Positions 53,473 through 61,511 of a DNA stretch of 64,000 nucleotides are shown here, in pieces. Every line of letters begins with the position of its first letter. Position 1 is the stretch's first letter. The position numbers and the translations under genes are program-made. The DNA is taken from assembly GCA_035539135.1 (NCBI GenBank), contig DATLJD010000009.1:86480-150479 (forward strand), in the 5' to 3' direction. A model generated the notes under the pieces. It saw only the letters and a list, made by a program, of their open reading frames with translations, did no database searches and was not told the origin of the DNA. The DNA comes from JABFWF01 sp035539135 (GTDB lineage: Bacteria; Pseudomonadota; Gammaproteobacteria; Xanthomonadales; Xanthomonadaceae).

Positions 53473-53536
53473 GGCGATCTCGTCATCCGGCGGACGGGGC
53501 AAGGCTAGCGGCACGACGTCGACGCCACGCGAAGCC

Positions 53537-54832
53537 TCAGCCGCGGAAATGCTTGCGCAACCCGGCCCAGCAGGCCTGGTAGTCGCGCTGGCGATGCGCC
53601 GCCTGCAGCGCCTGCGCGGTCGGCCGGATCACGAAGCGGGTCTCGAACATGAAGGCCATGGTGTCGGCGATCACGTCCGGCTTCGACAGGTCGGCGGCGG
53701 ACGCCTTCTCGAAGGTCGCCGCGTCCGGCCCGTGCCCGGTCATGCAGTTGTGCAGGCTGGCGCCGCCCGGCGCGAACCCCTCGGCCTTGGCGTCGTACAC
53801 GCCGTGGATCAGGCCCATGAACTCGCTGGCCACGTTGCGGTGGAACCACGGCGGGCGGAACGTGTCCTGCGCCACCAGCCAGCGCGGCGGGAAGATCGCG
53901 AGGTCCATGTTGCCCACGCCCGGGGTGTCGCTGGGCGATGTCAGCACCAGGAAGATCGAAGGATCCGGGTGGTCGTAGCTGATCGAGCCGATCGTGTTGA
54001 AGCGGCGCAGGTCGTACTTGTACGGCGCGTAGTTGCCGTGCCAGGCGACCACGTCCAGCGGCGAGTGGTCGATGTCCGCGCGCCACAGGTGGCCCTGGAA
54101 CTTGGCGACCAGCTCGAACGCGCCCTCGCGGTCCTCGAAGGCCGCGTTCGGCGCCAGGAAGTCGCGCGGGTTGGCCAGGCCGTTGCTGCCGATCGGGCCG
54201 AGGTCGGGCAGGCGCAGCAGCGCGCCGAAGTTCTCGCACACGTAGCCGCGCGCCTCGCCGTCCGGCAGCCCGACGCGGAAGCGCACGCCGCGCGGGATCA
54301 CTGCGATCTCCTGCGGCTCCACGTCGAGCACGCCGAGTTCGGTCTCCACGTGCAGGCGGCCGAGCTGCGGCACGATCAGCAACTCGCCGTCGGCGCTGTA
54401 GAAGAAACGATCCCGCATGTCGCGATTGGCCGCGTACAGGTGGATGCCGACGCCGGCGCCGCCCGCCGGGCCGCCGTTGCCGCCCATCGTGAACAGCCCC
54501 TCGACGAAGTCGGTGGGCGCCTGCGGCAGCGGCAGCGGACTCCAGCGCAACTGGTCGGGGCTCACCGGACCGCTGCCGAAGTCGTTGTGGAAGCAAGGCT
54601 GCGCGAACGGCGCGAACGCACCATGCATCGCCGCCGGCCGGATCCGGTACAGCCAGCTGCGCCGGTTGGCGTGGCGCGGCGCGGTGAAGGCGGTGCCCGA
54701 CAGCTGCTCCGCGTACAGCCCGTGCGCGACGCGCTGCGGCGAATTGCGGCCCACCGGCAGCGCGCCGGCGACCGCCTCGGTCGCGAACTCGTTGCCGAAG
54801 CCCGACTGATATCCGGTGCTCTCGATGCTCAT
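53537..54832 (-). CDS. hmgA: Homogentisate 1,2-dioxygenase
   Basis: Fe(II) ring-opening dioxygenase converting homogentisate to maleylacetoacetate in tyrosine breakdown; 431 aa, family length. It starts MSIESTGYQSGFGNEFATEAV. Iron ligands sit in PPWFHRNVASEFMGLIHG (His, Glu) and CMTGHGPDAATFEKA (His); GTNFAPRWNxxxGSISYDHPDPSIF-like sequence is also present. It lies downstream of hpd (72-base gap) on the same strand, giving consecutive steps of the homogentisate route. Genes for maleylacetoacetate isomerase and fumarylacetoacetase are not in the window. Confidence 0.97.
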   Translation of the reverse strand: MSIESTGYQSGFGNEFATEAVAGALPVGRNSPQRVAHGLYAEQLSGTAFTAPRHANRRSWLYRIRPAAMHGAFAPFAQPCFHNDFGSGPVSPDQLRWSPLPLPQAPTDFVEGLFTMGGNGGPAGGAGVGIHLYAANRDMRDRFFYSADGELLIVPQLGRLHVETELGVLDVEPQEIAVIPRGVRFRVGLPDGEARGYVCENFGALLRLPDLGPIGSNGLANPRDFLAPNAAFEDREGAFELVAKFQGHLWRADIDHSPLDVVAWHGNYAPYKYDLRRFNTIGSISYDHPDPSIFLVLTSPSDTPGVGNMDLAIFPPRWLVAQDTFRPPWFHRNVASEFMGLIHGVYDAKAEGFAPGGASLHNCMTGHGPDAATFEKASAADLSKPDVIADTMAFMFETRFVIRPTAQALQAAHRQRDYQACWAGLRKHFRG

Positions 54833-54904
54833 GCGCGATTCCCGTGAGGCGGCCGCGTGCCGCCGGCTGGCTTGTCGGAGTGGTGTCGCCCGCGCGGCAA
54901 TCCG

Positions 54905-55981
54905 TCAGAGCACGCCGCGCTTCATCTGGTCGCGCTCGATGCTCTCGAACAGCGCCTGGAAGTTGCCCTCGCCGAAACCCTCGTTGCCCTTGCGCTGGAT
55001 GATCTCGAAGAAGATCGGGCCGAACGCGTTCTGGGTGAAGATCTGCAGCAGCTTGCGCGACTTCGTCTCCATGTCGGCATCGATCAGGATCTTGTTGCGC
55101 GCCAGCCGCGGCACGTCCTCGCCGTGGTTGGGCACGCGCTGGTCGATCACCTCGAAGTACGTGTCCGGGGTATCAAGGAATTCGATGCCCGCGGCGCGCA
55201 TCTTCTCCACCGTCTCGTAGATGTCGTCGGTGAACAACGCGATGTGCTGGATGCCCTCGCCCTTGTAGTCGCGCAGGTACTCGTTGATCTGGCTCTTCTC
55301 GTCGCTGGACTCGTTGAGCGGGATGCGCACCACGCCGTCCGGCGCGGTCATCGCCTTGGACAGCAGGCCGGTCTTGGCGCCCTTGATGTCGAAGTAGCGG
55401 ATCTCGCGGAAGTTGAACAGCTTCTCGTAGTAGTCCGACCACTTCTGCATGTTGCCGAGGAACAGGTTGTGGGTCAGGTGGTCGATGAAGGTCAGCCCGA
55501 AGCCCTTCGGGTGCTGGTCCACGCCGGGAAACGGGACATAGTCGGCGTACAGGTCCGCGCGCGCGTCGTCCACCAGGTACAGCATGCAGTCGCCGATGCC
55601 CTTGATCTTGAGGCTGTCCACCGCGCCCGTGGCCGGGACTTCCTCGCCGCCGTTGGCCAGCACGTGCGCCAGCACCTCGTCGGTCGGCTTGCGGAAACGG
55701 ATCGCGAAGCCGCAGGCGGACGGGCCGTGCTGGGCGGCGAATTCCGAGGCGAAGGAACCGGCCGACTCGTTGAGCAGGAAGTTGATCGTGCCCTGGCGGT
55801 ACAGGGTGATCGCGCGGTCCTTGTGCTTCGCCACCGCGGTGAAGCCGAGCTTCTCCAGGTAGTCGCGCATCGCCGGGCCCTGGCCGGCCGGGGCGGCGAA
55901 TTCGACGAACTCAAAGCCGTTGATGCCCATCGGGTTCTCGAAGGTGGTGACCTGCATGCCGAGGTTGGGCTGCGCGTTCAT
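54905..55981 (-). CDS. hpd: 4-hydroxyphenylpyruvate dioxygenase
   Basis: Fe(II) dioxygenase making homogentisate from 4-hydroxyphenylpyruvate; 358 aa. Iron ligands: His in LTFIDHLTHNL (about 165), His in GIQHIALFTDD (about 245) and Glu in FFEIIQRKG (about 325). NPMGINGFEFVEFAAP at the N-terminus and GNFQALFESIERDQMKRGVL at the C-terminus are typical. ATG 55981; an upstream extension of 10 residues is unlikely. Its sigma70-like promoter (56042-56070) is filled by a palindrome likely bound by the divergent MarR regulator. Homogentisate can also give pyomelanin. Confidence 0.97.
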   Translation of the reverse strand: MNAQPNLGMQVTTFENPMGINGFEFVEFAAPAGQGPAMRDYLEKLGFTAVAKHKDRAITLYRQGTINFLLNESAGSFASEFAAQHGPSACGFAIRFRKPTDEVLAHVLANGGEEVPATGAVDSLKIKGIGDCMLYLVDDARADLYADYVPFPGVDQHPKGFGLTFIDHLTHNLFLGNMQKWSDYYEKLFNFREIRYFDIKGAKTGLLSKAMTAPDGVVRIPLNESSDEKSQINEYLRDYKGEGIQHIALFTDDIYETVEKMRAAGIEFLDTPDTYFEVIDQRVPNHGEDVPRLARNKILIDADMETKSRKLLQIFTQNAFGPIFFEIIQRKGNEGFGEGNFQALFESIERDQMKRGVL

Positions 55982-56041
55982 GGGGCGGCTCCTGCGATCC
56001 GGGCGCGCCACGGGGCGGCGCGCATGAAGGGGAATGCGGCT

Positions 56042-56070
56042 AAGATAGTTTCACCTGAAACCAGTTGCAA
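56042..56070 (-). promoter_or_regulatory. hpd: Sigma70-type promoter of hpd
   Basis: On the minus strand TTGCAA (-35, 56065-56070), a 17-base spacer and TATCTT (-10, 56042-56047). The spacer contains the 14-base palindrome at 56048-56061. Leader to hpd is about 54 bases. Confidence 0.6.
56048..56061. promoter_or_regulatory. Palindromic operator, probable MarR binding site
   Basis: GTTTCA-CC-TGAAAC, perfect 6-base arms, 17 bases before the marR-like ATG and inside the hpd promoter spacer. Size and symmetry suit a winged-helix MarR dimer. Binding would block hpd transcription and probably the regulator's own gene. Confidence 0.65.
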
Positions 56071-56078
56071 GCCGACCC

Positions 56079-56558
56079 ATGCCCCGCCGCCGCGCGACCC
56101 TGGACCTCGAGCGCTTCCTGCCCTACCGCCTGTCGGTGCTCAGCAACCGCATCAGCGGCGCGATCGCGGCGGTCTATTCCGAGCGCTTCGCGCTCGGCGT
56201 TACCGAGTGGCGGGTGATGGCGGTGCTGGGCCGCTCGTCCGGGCTGTCCGCCAGCGAAGTCGCGCGGCGCACGGCGATGGACAAGGTCGCGGTCAGCCGC
56301 GCGGTCGCGCGCCTGCTCGCCGACGGCCGCCTGCTGCGCGAAATGCACGACGGCGACCGCCGCCGCTCGGTGCTGCGGCTGTCGCCGGACGGCGAGGCGA
56401 TCTACGCGCAGGTCGCGCCGCTGGCGCTGGCCTTCGAGCGGCAACTGCTCGACGGCATGGACGGCGAGGAGCGTGCGCTGCTGTTCCGCCTGCTGGACCG
56501 GCTCGACGAGCTGGAACTGCGCGCCGAGTCGGGCGCGAAAAGCGGAACGGCGGCCTGA
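56079..56558 (+). CDS. MarR-family regulator, probably of tyrosine catabolism
   Basis: Transcriptional repressor-type protein of 159 aa. The winged helix spans about 40-110: TEWRVMAVLGRSSGLSASEVARRTAMDKVAVSRAVARLLADGRLLREMHDGDRRRSVLRLSPDGEAIY, with the recognition helix MDKVAVSRAVARL and wing DGDRRRS. Flanking helices form the dimer interface. It is divergent from hpd across 97 bases that hold the GTTTCA..TGAAAC palindrome, so it most likely represses hpd (and hmgA), released by an aromatic ligand. A hairpin overlaps its stop codon. Confidence 0.9.
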   Translation: MPRRRATLDLERFLPYRLSVLSNRISGAIAAVYSERFALGVTEWRVMAVLGRSSGLSASEVARRTAMDKVAVSRAVARLLADGRLLREMHDGDRRRSVLRLSPDGEAIYAQVAPLALAFERQLLDGMDGEERALLFRLLDRLDELELRAESGAKSGTAA

Positions 56559-56568
56559 GCCGCCGTTT
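56546..56568. terminator. Hairpin overlapping the MarR gene stop, between convergent genes
   Basis: AACGGCGGC (56546-56554), CTGA loop, GCCGCCGTT (56559-56567) then T. The stem spans the TGA stop. It suits termination for the MarR gene and the convergent POT transporter. Confidence 0.65.
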
Positions 56569-56607
56569 CGCCGGACCGGTGCGCGCCGCGGGGCGCGCAG
56601 CGACGCC

Positions 56608-58152
56608 TTACTTCACCCCGTGCATCAGCCGGTTGATCAGCGGCGCGATCAGGAACAGCAGCACGCCGGCGCCGATCAGCACCCAGAACCCGAAGGTGTA
56701 ACCGGCCTGCGCGGACGCCACCGTCATGCCGCCTTCGCCGCTGACGCTGCTGGCGAAGATGCCCGAGAGGTTGTTGCCGATCGCGGTGGACAGGAACCAA
56801 CCGCCCATGCCGAAGCCGACCAGGCGCACCGGCGCCAGCTTGGTCACCATGGACAGGCCGATCGGCGACAGGCACAGCTCGCCCACCGACTGGATCACGT
56901 AGACCATGAACAGCGTCCAGAACGGGATCTTGCCGGCGTCGTTGACCAGCGAGGACAGCGCGAACATCAGCAGCAGGAAGGCCAAGCCGTTGAAGATGAT
57001 GCCGAGCCCGAACTTGCGCGGGATCGACGGGTTGGCGCTCCCCATGCGCACCCAGATCCAGGCGATCACCGGCGCCAGGGTGATGATCGCCAGCGAGTTC
57101 ACCGACTGGAACCAGCCCACCGGGAAGGTCCAGCCGCCGAAGTCGCGGTTGACGATGTTCTGCGCGAGGAAGTTGAACGAACTGCCGGCCTGTTCGAAGA
57201 ACATCCAGAACAGCACGTTGAACACGAAGATGATCAGCATCGCGATCGCCTTGTCGCGGGCGACCGCGCCGCTGCCGAAGCCCTCGCGCAGGATCAGCAC
57301 GCACAGCGCGACGAACAGCGCGCTGAGCAGCCACTGCAGCGCGGCGGCGTCGATGGCGAGCAGGAAGTAGATCGCCGGGATCGCCAGCAGCACGCCCAGC
57401 GCCACCAGCAGCAGCCGGCCCGTGCCCTCGCTCCCCTGCGCAGGGCGTCCGATGCCTTGCAGCTGGGCGCGACCAAACCAGAACCACACCAGGCTGATCA
57501 CCATGCCGATGCCGGATGCAATGAACACCGCCTTGTAGGCCGGCATCTCCGGCGAGCCGCCGAACATGCGCTCGGCGAGGAAGCCGGTCAGCAGCGGCGC
57601 GACCAGCGCGCCGGCGTTGATCCCCATGTAGAACAAGGTGAAGCCGGAATCGCGACGCCCGTCGCCCTGCGCATAGAGCTGGCCCACCATGGTGGAAATG
57701 TTGGGCTTGAACAGGCCGTTGCCGGCGATGATCGTGGCGAGGCCGATGTGGAAGACCGTCTGGTTGGGCACCATGATCAGGAACAGGCCAGACGCCATCA
57801 CCACCGCGCCGAGCAGGATCGAACGCTGGTAGCCGATCACCCGGTCGGCGACGTAGCCGCCGAACAGCGCCGCCGCGTACACCAGCGCGAGGTAGGCGCC
57901 GTAGAGCCGGCTGGCCGGCGCCTCGCCGGCGGCGTCGCCGCCATAGAACTGGGCCACGATGTACAGCGCGAGCGCCCAGCGCATGCCGTAGAAGGCGAAG
58001 CGCTCCCAGAACTCGGTCATGAACAGCATCCACAGGGGACGCGGGTGGCCGAGGGTCTGCGGGAAGGCTGGCGGCTGCCCGCCGCCGGCGGAGGCGCCAT
58101 CGCGCATGGGCGGTCCCATCGGCTCGGCGGCGTTCGGCGAGGTGGTGTTCAA
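56608..58152 (-). CDS. POT-family peptide transporter (second copy)
   Basis: Inner-membrane H+-coupled di-/tripeptide importer of 514 aa, about 14 helices. The proton motif is EFWERFAFYGMRW (near residue 47); PTR2 signatures GGYVADRVIGYQRSILLGAVVMASGLFLI and GNGLFKPNISTMVGQLY follow; FWMFFEQAGSSFNFLAQNIV (peptide-site helix) and SVGELCLSPIGLSMVTKLAP are intact. I chose TTG 58152 because GGGGGA lies about eight bases upstream and the frame just before it has no homology; an ATG 11 codons in is the alternative. It lies between hpd/marR and tryptophan dioxygenase, and could supply peptide-derived Tyr and Trp. Confidence 0.93.
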   Translation of the reverse strand: MNTTSPNAAEPMGPPMRDGASAGGGQPPAFPQTLGHPRPLWMLFMTEFWERFAFYGMRWALALYIVAQFYGGDAAGEAPASRLYGAYLALVYAAALFGGYVADRVIGYQRSILLGAVVMASGLFLIMVPNQTVFHIGLATIIAGNGLFKPNISTMVGQLYAQGDGRRDSGFTLFYMGINAGALVAPLLTGFLAERMFGGSPEMPAYKAVFIASGIGMVISLVWFWFGRAQLQGIGRPAQGSEGTGRLLLVALGVLLAIPAIYFLLAIDAAALQWLLSALFVALCVLILREGFGSGAVARDKAIAMLIIFVFNVLFWMFFEQAGSSFNFLAQNIVNRDFGGWTFPVGWFQSVNSLAIITLAPVIAWIWVRMGSANPSIPRKFGLGIIFNGLAFLLLMFALSSLVNDAGKIPFWTLFMVYVIQSVGELCLSPIGLSMVTKLAPVRLVGFGMGGWFLSTAIGNNLSGIFASSVSGEGGMTVASAQAGYTFGFWVLIGAGVLLFLIAPLINRLMHGVK

Positions 58153-58304
58153 GTCGGTATTCCCCCGTGTTGCGCGGCGCGATCGCGCCGATTTCCGCGA
58201 GGATGGCCCGCCGACGCGCGCGCCGTCAACGCGGAGTGAATTGGCACGCGCATTCAGCCGGCGGCTTGTTGCTCTGCAACATCCGTCCGCCGACGGCTGG
58301 CCGG

Positions 58305-59183
58305 TTAGCTCACGCCGGGCGCCGGCGGCGCCATCCCGATCGCCGTGCGCACCTCGAACAGCTCCGGGAAGAACGTCAGCTCCAGCGCCTGCTTGAGGAA
58401 GCCGACGCCCGAGGAGCCGCCGGTGCCGCGCTTGAAGCCGATGATCCGCATCACCGTGCGCATGTGGCGGAAGCGCCACAGCTGGAACTGCGACTCGAGG
58501 TCGACCAGGTCCTCGCACAGGTGGTAGGCGGCCCAGTGCGACTTCGTGTCCTCGTAGATGCGCTCGAAGGCGGGCAGCAGGTCCGGGTCGAACACGTGCG
58601 GCTTCGACCAGTCGCGCGCGAGGTGGCGCGGCGGGATCGCGTGGCCCTGCCGCGCGAGATGGGCCAGCACCTCGTCGTACAGGCTGGGCGCCTCCAGCAC
58701 CGCGCGCAGCGCCGCGCTGCCTTCCGCGTCGTGCGCGAACACCTTCAGCATCGCTGCGTTCTTGTTGCCGAGCAGGAACTCGATCGTGCGGTACTGCAGC
58801 GACTGGAAGCCGGACGAGGGCCCGAGGATGTCGCGGAATTCCATGTATTCCGACGGCGTCAGGGTCTCCAGCACCGACCACATGTCGGTCATCTGCCGCA
58901 GCACGATCTTGCAGCGGGCGAAGATCTTCTGGCAGGGATCGAGCTGGTCGCGGCGCAGATGGCCGACCGCGGCCGAGAGCTCGTGGATGAGCAGCTTCAT
59001 CCACAGCTCGGAGACCTGGTGCTGGACGATGAACAGCATTTCGTCGTGGTGCGGCGGCGAGGACAGCGGCTGCTGGGCCGACAGCAGCCGGTCCAGGCGC
59101 AGGTAGCCGCCGTAGGTGACCCGGCCGGCGAGGTCGGTGTGGATGTCCGCCTCGAGCGGGCGCTGGTTGTCCTGGATCGTCAT
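58305..59183 (-). CDS. kynA: Tryptophan 2,3-dioxygenase
   Basis: Haem dioxygenase opening the indole ring of L-Trp to N-formylkynurenine; 292 aa. Signature stretches: VTYGGYLRLDRLLSAQQPLS, DEMLFIVQHQVSELWMKLLIHEL (substrate-site His/Phe), RMxxxxSVLETLTPSEYMEFRDILGPSSGFQSLQYR, and WRFRHMRTVMRIIGFKRGTGGSSGVGFLKQAL, with the proximal haem His (FRHM) and the GTGGSSG loop. No kynureninase or formamidase gene lies in the window. It is 152 bases upstream of the POT gene start on the same strand and divergent from pdhA. Confidence 0.97.
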   Translation of the reverse strand: MTIQDNQRPLEADIHTDLAGRVTYGGYLRLDRLLSAQQPLSSPPHHDEMLFIVQHQVSELWMKLLIHELSAAVGHLRRDQLDPCQKIFARCKIVLRQMTDMWSVLETLTPSEYMEFRDILGPSSGFQSLQYRTIEFLLGNKNAAMLKVFAHDAEGSAALRAVLEAPSLYDEVLAHLARQGHAIPPRHLARDWSKPHVFDPDLLPAFERIYEDTKSHWAAYHLCEDLVDLESQFQLWRFRHMRTVMRIIGFKRGTGGSSGVGFLKQALELTFFPELFEVRTAIGMAPPAPGVS

Positions 59184-59307
59184 GCCGGGATTCTACGGCG
59201 CGCGGGGCCCCGGCCGCGGCCCGTGCGCCCCCGTATGCCGGGCCCGCCGGGGCGGCCGGACGCGGCCGCTTGGTATCATGGCGGTCTTGCCGCAAGAGAA
59301 CGTCCGG

Positions 59308-60378
59308 ATGAGCATCGCCGCCCAGTTCGAGATCGAATACCTGCAGTACCTCGGCCCCGACGGTACCCCCGTCGCCGAGCTCCCCAAGGCCTTCCGCGAC
59401 CCGAAGGCGCTGGTCCCGCTGTTCAAGCAGATGCTGTTCGTGCGCGTGTTCGACGGCAAGGCGATCGCGCTGCAGCGGACCGGCAAGCTCGGCACCTACG
59501 CCGCCAGCCTCGGCCACGAGGCGACCCACGTCGGCATCGGCGCCTCGATGCAGCCCGAGGACGTGTTCGCGCCCAGCTACCGCGAGTACGGCGCGCAGTT
59601 CATGCGCGGCGTGCGCCCGCGCGAGGTGCTGATGTACTGGGGCGGCGACGAGCGCGGCAACGACTTCGCCGGTCCCAAGAACGACTACCCGTGGTGCGTG
59701 CCGATCTCGACCCAGTGCCTGATGGCCTCGGGCGCCGCGCTCAGCTTCAAGCTGCGCAAGCAGCCGCGCGTGGCGGTCGCCTGCTGCGGCGACGGCGGCT
59801 CGTCCAAGACCGACTTCTACGCGGCGGTCAACTCCGCCGGCGCCTACACCTCGCCGCTGGTGCTGTGCGTGATCAACAACGGCTGGGCGATCTCGGTGCC
59901 CCGCAAGGCGCAGACCGGCGCGCAGACCCTGGCCCAGAAGGGCCTGGCCGGCGGCCTGTACTGCCTGCAGGTGGACGGCAACGACCTGGTCGCCGTGCTG
60001 GAGGCGATGCGCCGCGCCACCGAGCGCGCGCGCAAGGGCGAGGGCGGCAGCGTGATCGAGTTCATGACCTACCGCCTGCACGACCACACCACCGCCGACG
60101 ACGCCCGCCGCTACCGCGGCGAAGACGAGGTCAAGGACGCCTGGACCCGCGAGCCGTTCATCCGCCTGCGCAACTACCTGACCGCGCAGGGCGTGTGGAA
60201 CGAGCAGATGGAGAAGGAGTGGGCCGAGGAGTGCGCCGCCAAGGTGGACGTGGAGATCAACGCCTACCTGGAGACGCCGGTGCAGCCGGTCGAGGCGATG
60301 TTCGACTACCTGTACGCCGAACTGCCGGCCGACCTCGAGGCGCAGCGCGCCGAGGCGATCGCGCGGGAGGGCCGCTGA
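59308..60378 (+). CDS. pdhA: 2-oxo acid (pyruvate) dehydrogenase E1 alpha subunit
   Basis: Thiamine-diphosphate E1 alpha subunit of a heterodimeric 2-oxo acid dehydrogenase; 356 aa. Motifs: LFVRVFDGKAIALQRTGKLGTYAASLGHEATHVGIG, FAPSYREYGAQFMRG and the thiamine-binding CCGDGGSSKTDFYAAVNSAGAYTSPLVLCVINNGWAISVP (GDG..NN, about 160-200); the phosphorylation-loop-like YRxxGHxxxDD is replaced by YRLHDHTTADDARRYR. Similar subunits serve pyruvate or branched-chain oxo acids; TIGR03181-type PdhA is my best match, but substrate is not decided by sequence. ATG 59308; the pdhB ATG overlaps its stop (TGATG). A TATCAT -10-like hexamer lies about 30 bases upstream. Confidence 0.93.
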   Translation: MSIAAQFEIEYLQYLGPDGTPVAELPKAFRDPKALVPLFKQMLFVRVFDGKAIALQRTGKLGTYAASLGHEATHVGIGASMQPEDVFAPSYREYGAQFMRGVRPREVLMYWGGDERGNDFAGPKNDYPWCVPISTQCLMASGAALSFKLRKQPRVAVACCGDGGSSKTDFYAAVNSAGAYTSPLVLCVINNGWAISVPRKAQTGAQTLAQKGLAGGLYCLQVDGNDLVAVLEAMRRATERARKGEGGSVIEFMTYRLHDHTTADDARRYRGEDEVKDAWTREPFIRLRNYLTAQGVWNEQMEKEWAEECAAKVDVEINAYLETPVQPVEAMFDYLYAELPADLEAQRAEAIAREGR

Positions 60379-61409
60379 TGAACGCCGCAACCAAGACCAA
60401 GAACGACGCCATGACCGAAGCCAAGGCCCCCGCCGCGATCACCCTCATCGAGGCGATCACCCAGGCGCTCGCCTACGAGATGCGCCACGACGAGCGCGTG
60501 CTGGTGCTGGGCGAGGACGTCGGCGTCAACGGCGGCGTGTTCCGCGCCACCGCCGGCCTGTCGGCCACCTTCGGCCCCGAGCGCGTGCTCGACACGCCGC
60601 TGGACGAGACCACCATCGCCGGCCTCACCGTCGGCATGGCGTCGCAGGGCCTGCGCCCGGTCGCCGAGGCGCAGTTCGACGGCTTCATGTACCCGATGGT
60701 GGACTTCATCGTCTGCCACGCCGCGCGCATGCGCTACCGCACCCGCGGCCGCCTGACCTGCCCGATGGTGCTGCGCGTGCCGTGGGGCGGCGGCATCCGC
60801 GCGCCGGAGCACCACAGCGAGGCGAACGAGGCGATCTTCACCAACGTGCCCGGGCTGCGCGTGGTCATGCCGTCCTCGCCGCAGCGCGCCTACGGCATGC
60901 TGCTGGCCGCGATCCGCGACCCCGACCCGGTGATCTTCTTCGAGCCCAAGCGCATCTACCGCCAGTACAAGGAGCTCGTGCCCGACGACGGCGAGGCGCT
61001 GCCGCTGGACGTGTGCTACGTGCTGCGCGACGGCACCGACGTGACCCTGGTGACCTGGGGCGCGCAGGTCAAGGAAACGCTGGAAGCCGCCGACGCGCTG
61101 GCGAAGGAAGGCATCAGCGCGGAAGTCATCGACGTCGCGACGCTGACCCCGCTGGACTTCGGCACGATCGCCGAGTCGGTGCAGAAGACCGGCCGCTGCG
61201 TGATCGTGCACGAGGCGCCGCGCACCGCCGGCTTCGGCGGCGAGATCGCCGCGCGCCTGGCCGAGGAATGCATGTACGACCTGCTCGCGCCGGTCGAGCG
61301 CGTCACCGGCTACGACACCCACATTCCGCTGTTCCGGCTGGAAATGAAGTACCTGCCGGGCGTGGACAAGATCGTGGCCGCGGCCAAGCGCACCCTGGCG
61401 GCGAGTTGA
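60378..61409 (+). CDS. pdhB: 2-oxo acid (pyruvate) dehydrogenase E1 beta subunit
   Basis: E1 beta subunit of 343 aa, pairing with PdhA. A short Lys/Ala-rich lead (1-20) precedes ITLIEAITQALAYEMRHDERVLVLGEDVGVNGGVFRATAGLSATFGPERVLDTPLDETTIAGLTVGMASQGLRPVAEAQF, then RMRYRTRGRLTCPMVLRVPWGGGIRAPEHHSEANEAIFTNVPGLRVVMPS and FFEPKRIYRQYKE. The C-terminal domain has VIVHEAPRTAGFGGEIAARLAEE, the subunit contact region. The ATG overlaps the pdhA stop. A 20-base hairpin follows the stop, before the E2 gene. Confidence 0.95.
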   Translation: MNAATKTKNDAMTEAKAPAAITLIEAITQALAYEMRHDERVLVLGEDVGVNGGVFRATAGLSATFGPERVLDTPLDETTIAGLTVGMASQGLRPVAEAQFDGFMYPMVDFIVCHAARMRYRTRGRLTCPMVLRVPWGGGIRAPEHHSEANEAIFTNVPGLRVVMPSSPQRAYGMLLAAIRDPDPVIFFEPKRIYRQYKELVPDDGEALPLDVCYVLRDGTDVTLVTWGAQVKETLEAADALAKEGISAEVIDVATLTPLDFGTIAESVQKTGRCVIVHEAPRTAGFGGEIAARLAEECMYDLLAPVERVTGYDTHIPLFRLEMKYLPGVDKIVAAAKRTLAAS

Positions 61410-61415
61410 CCCGTC

Positions 61416-61435
61416 GCTCCCGCCCCGGCGGGAGC
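61416..61435. other. Hairpin between pdhB and the E2 gene
   Basis: GCTCCCGCC-CC-GGCGGGAGC, a perfect 9-bp stem with a 2-base loop, 6 bases after the pdhB stop and no U-tract. It may protect the pdhAB message or attenuate read-through. Confidence 0.6.
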
Positions 61436-61511
61436 CCAGTGTGCTGACCTTCCCAACACGTCGCTGGATCCCCGACACCGCGGGGGTGACGGCAAACAAG
61501 CGAGAACGCAG

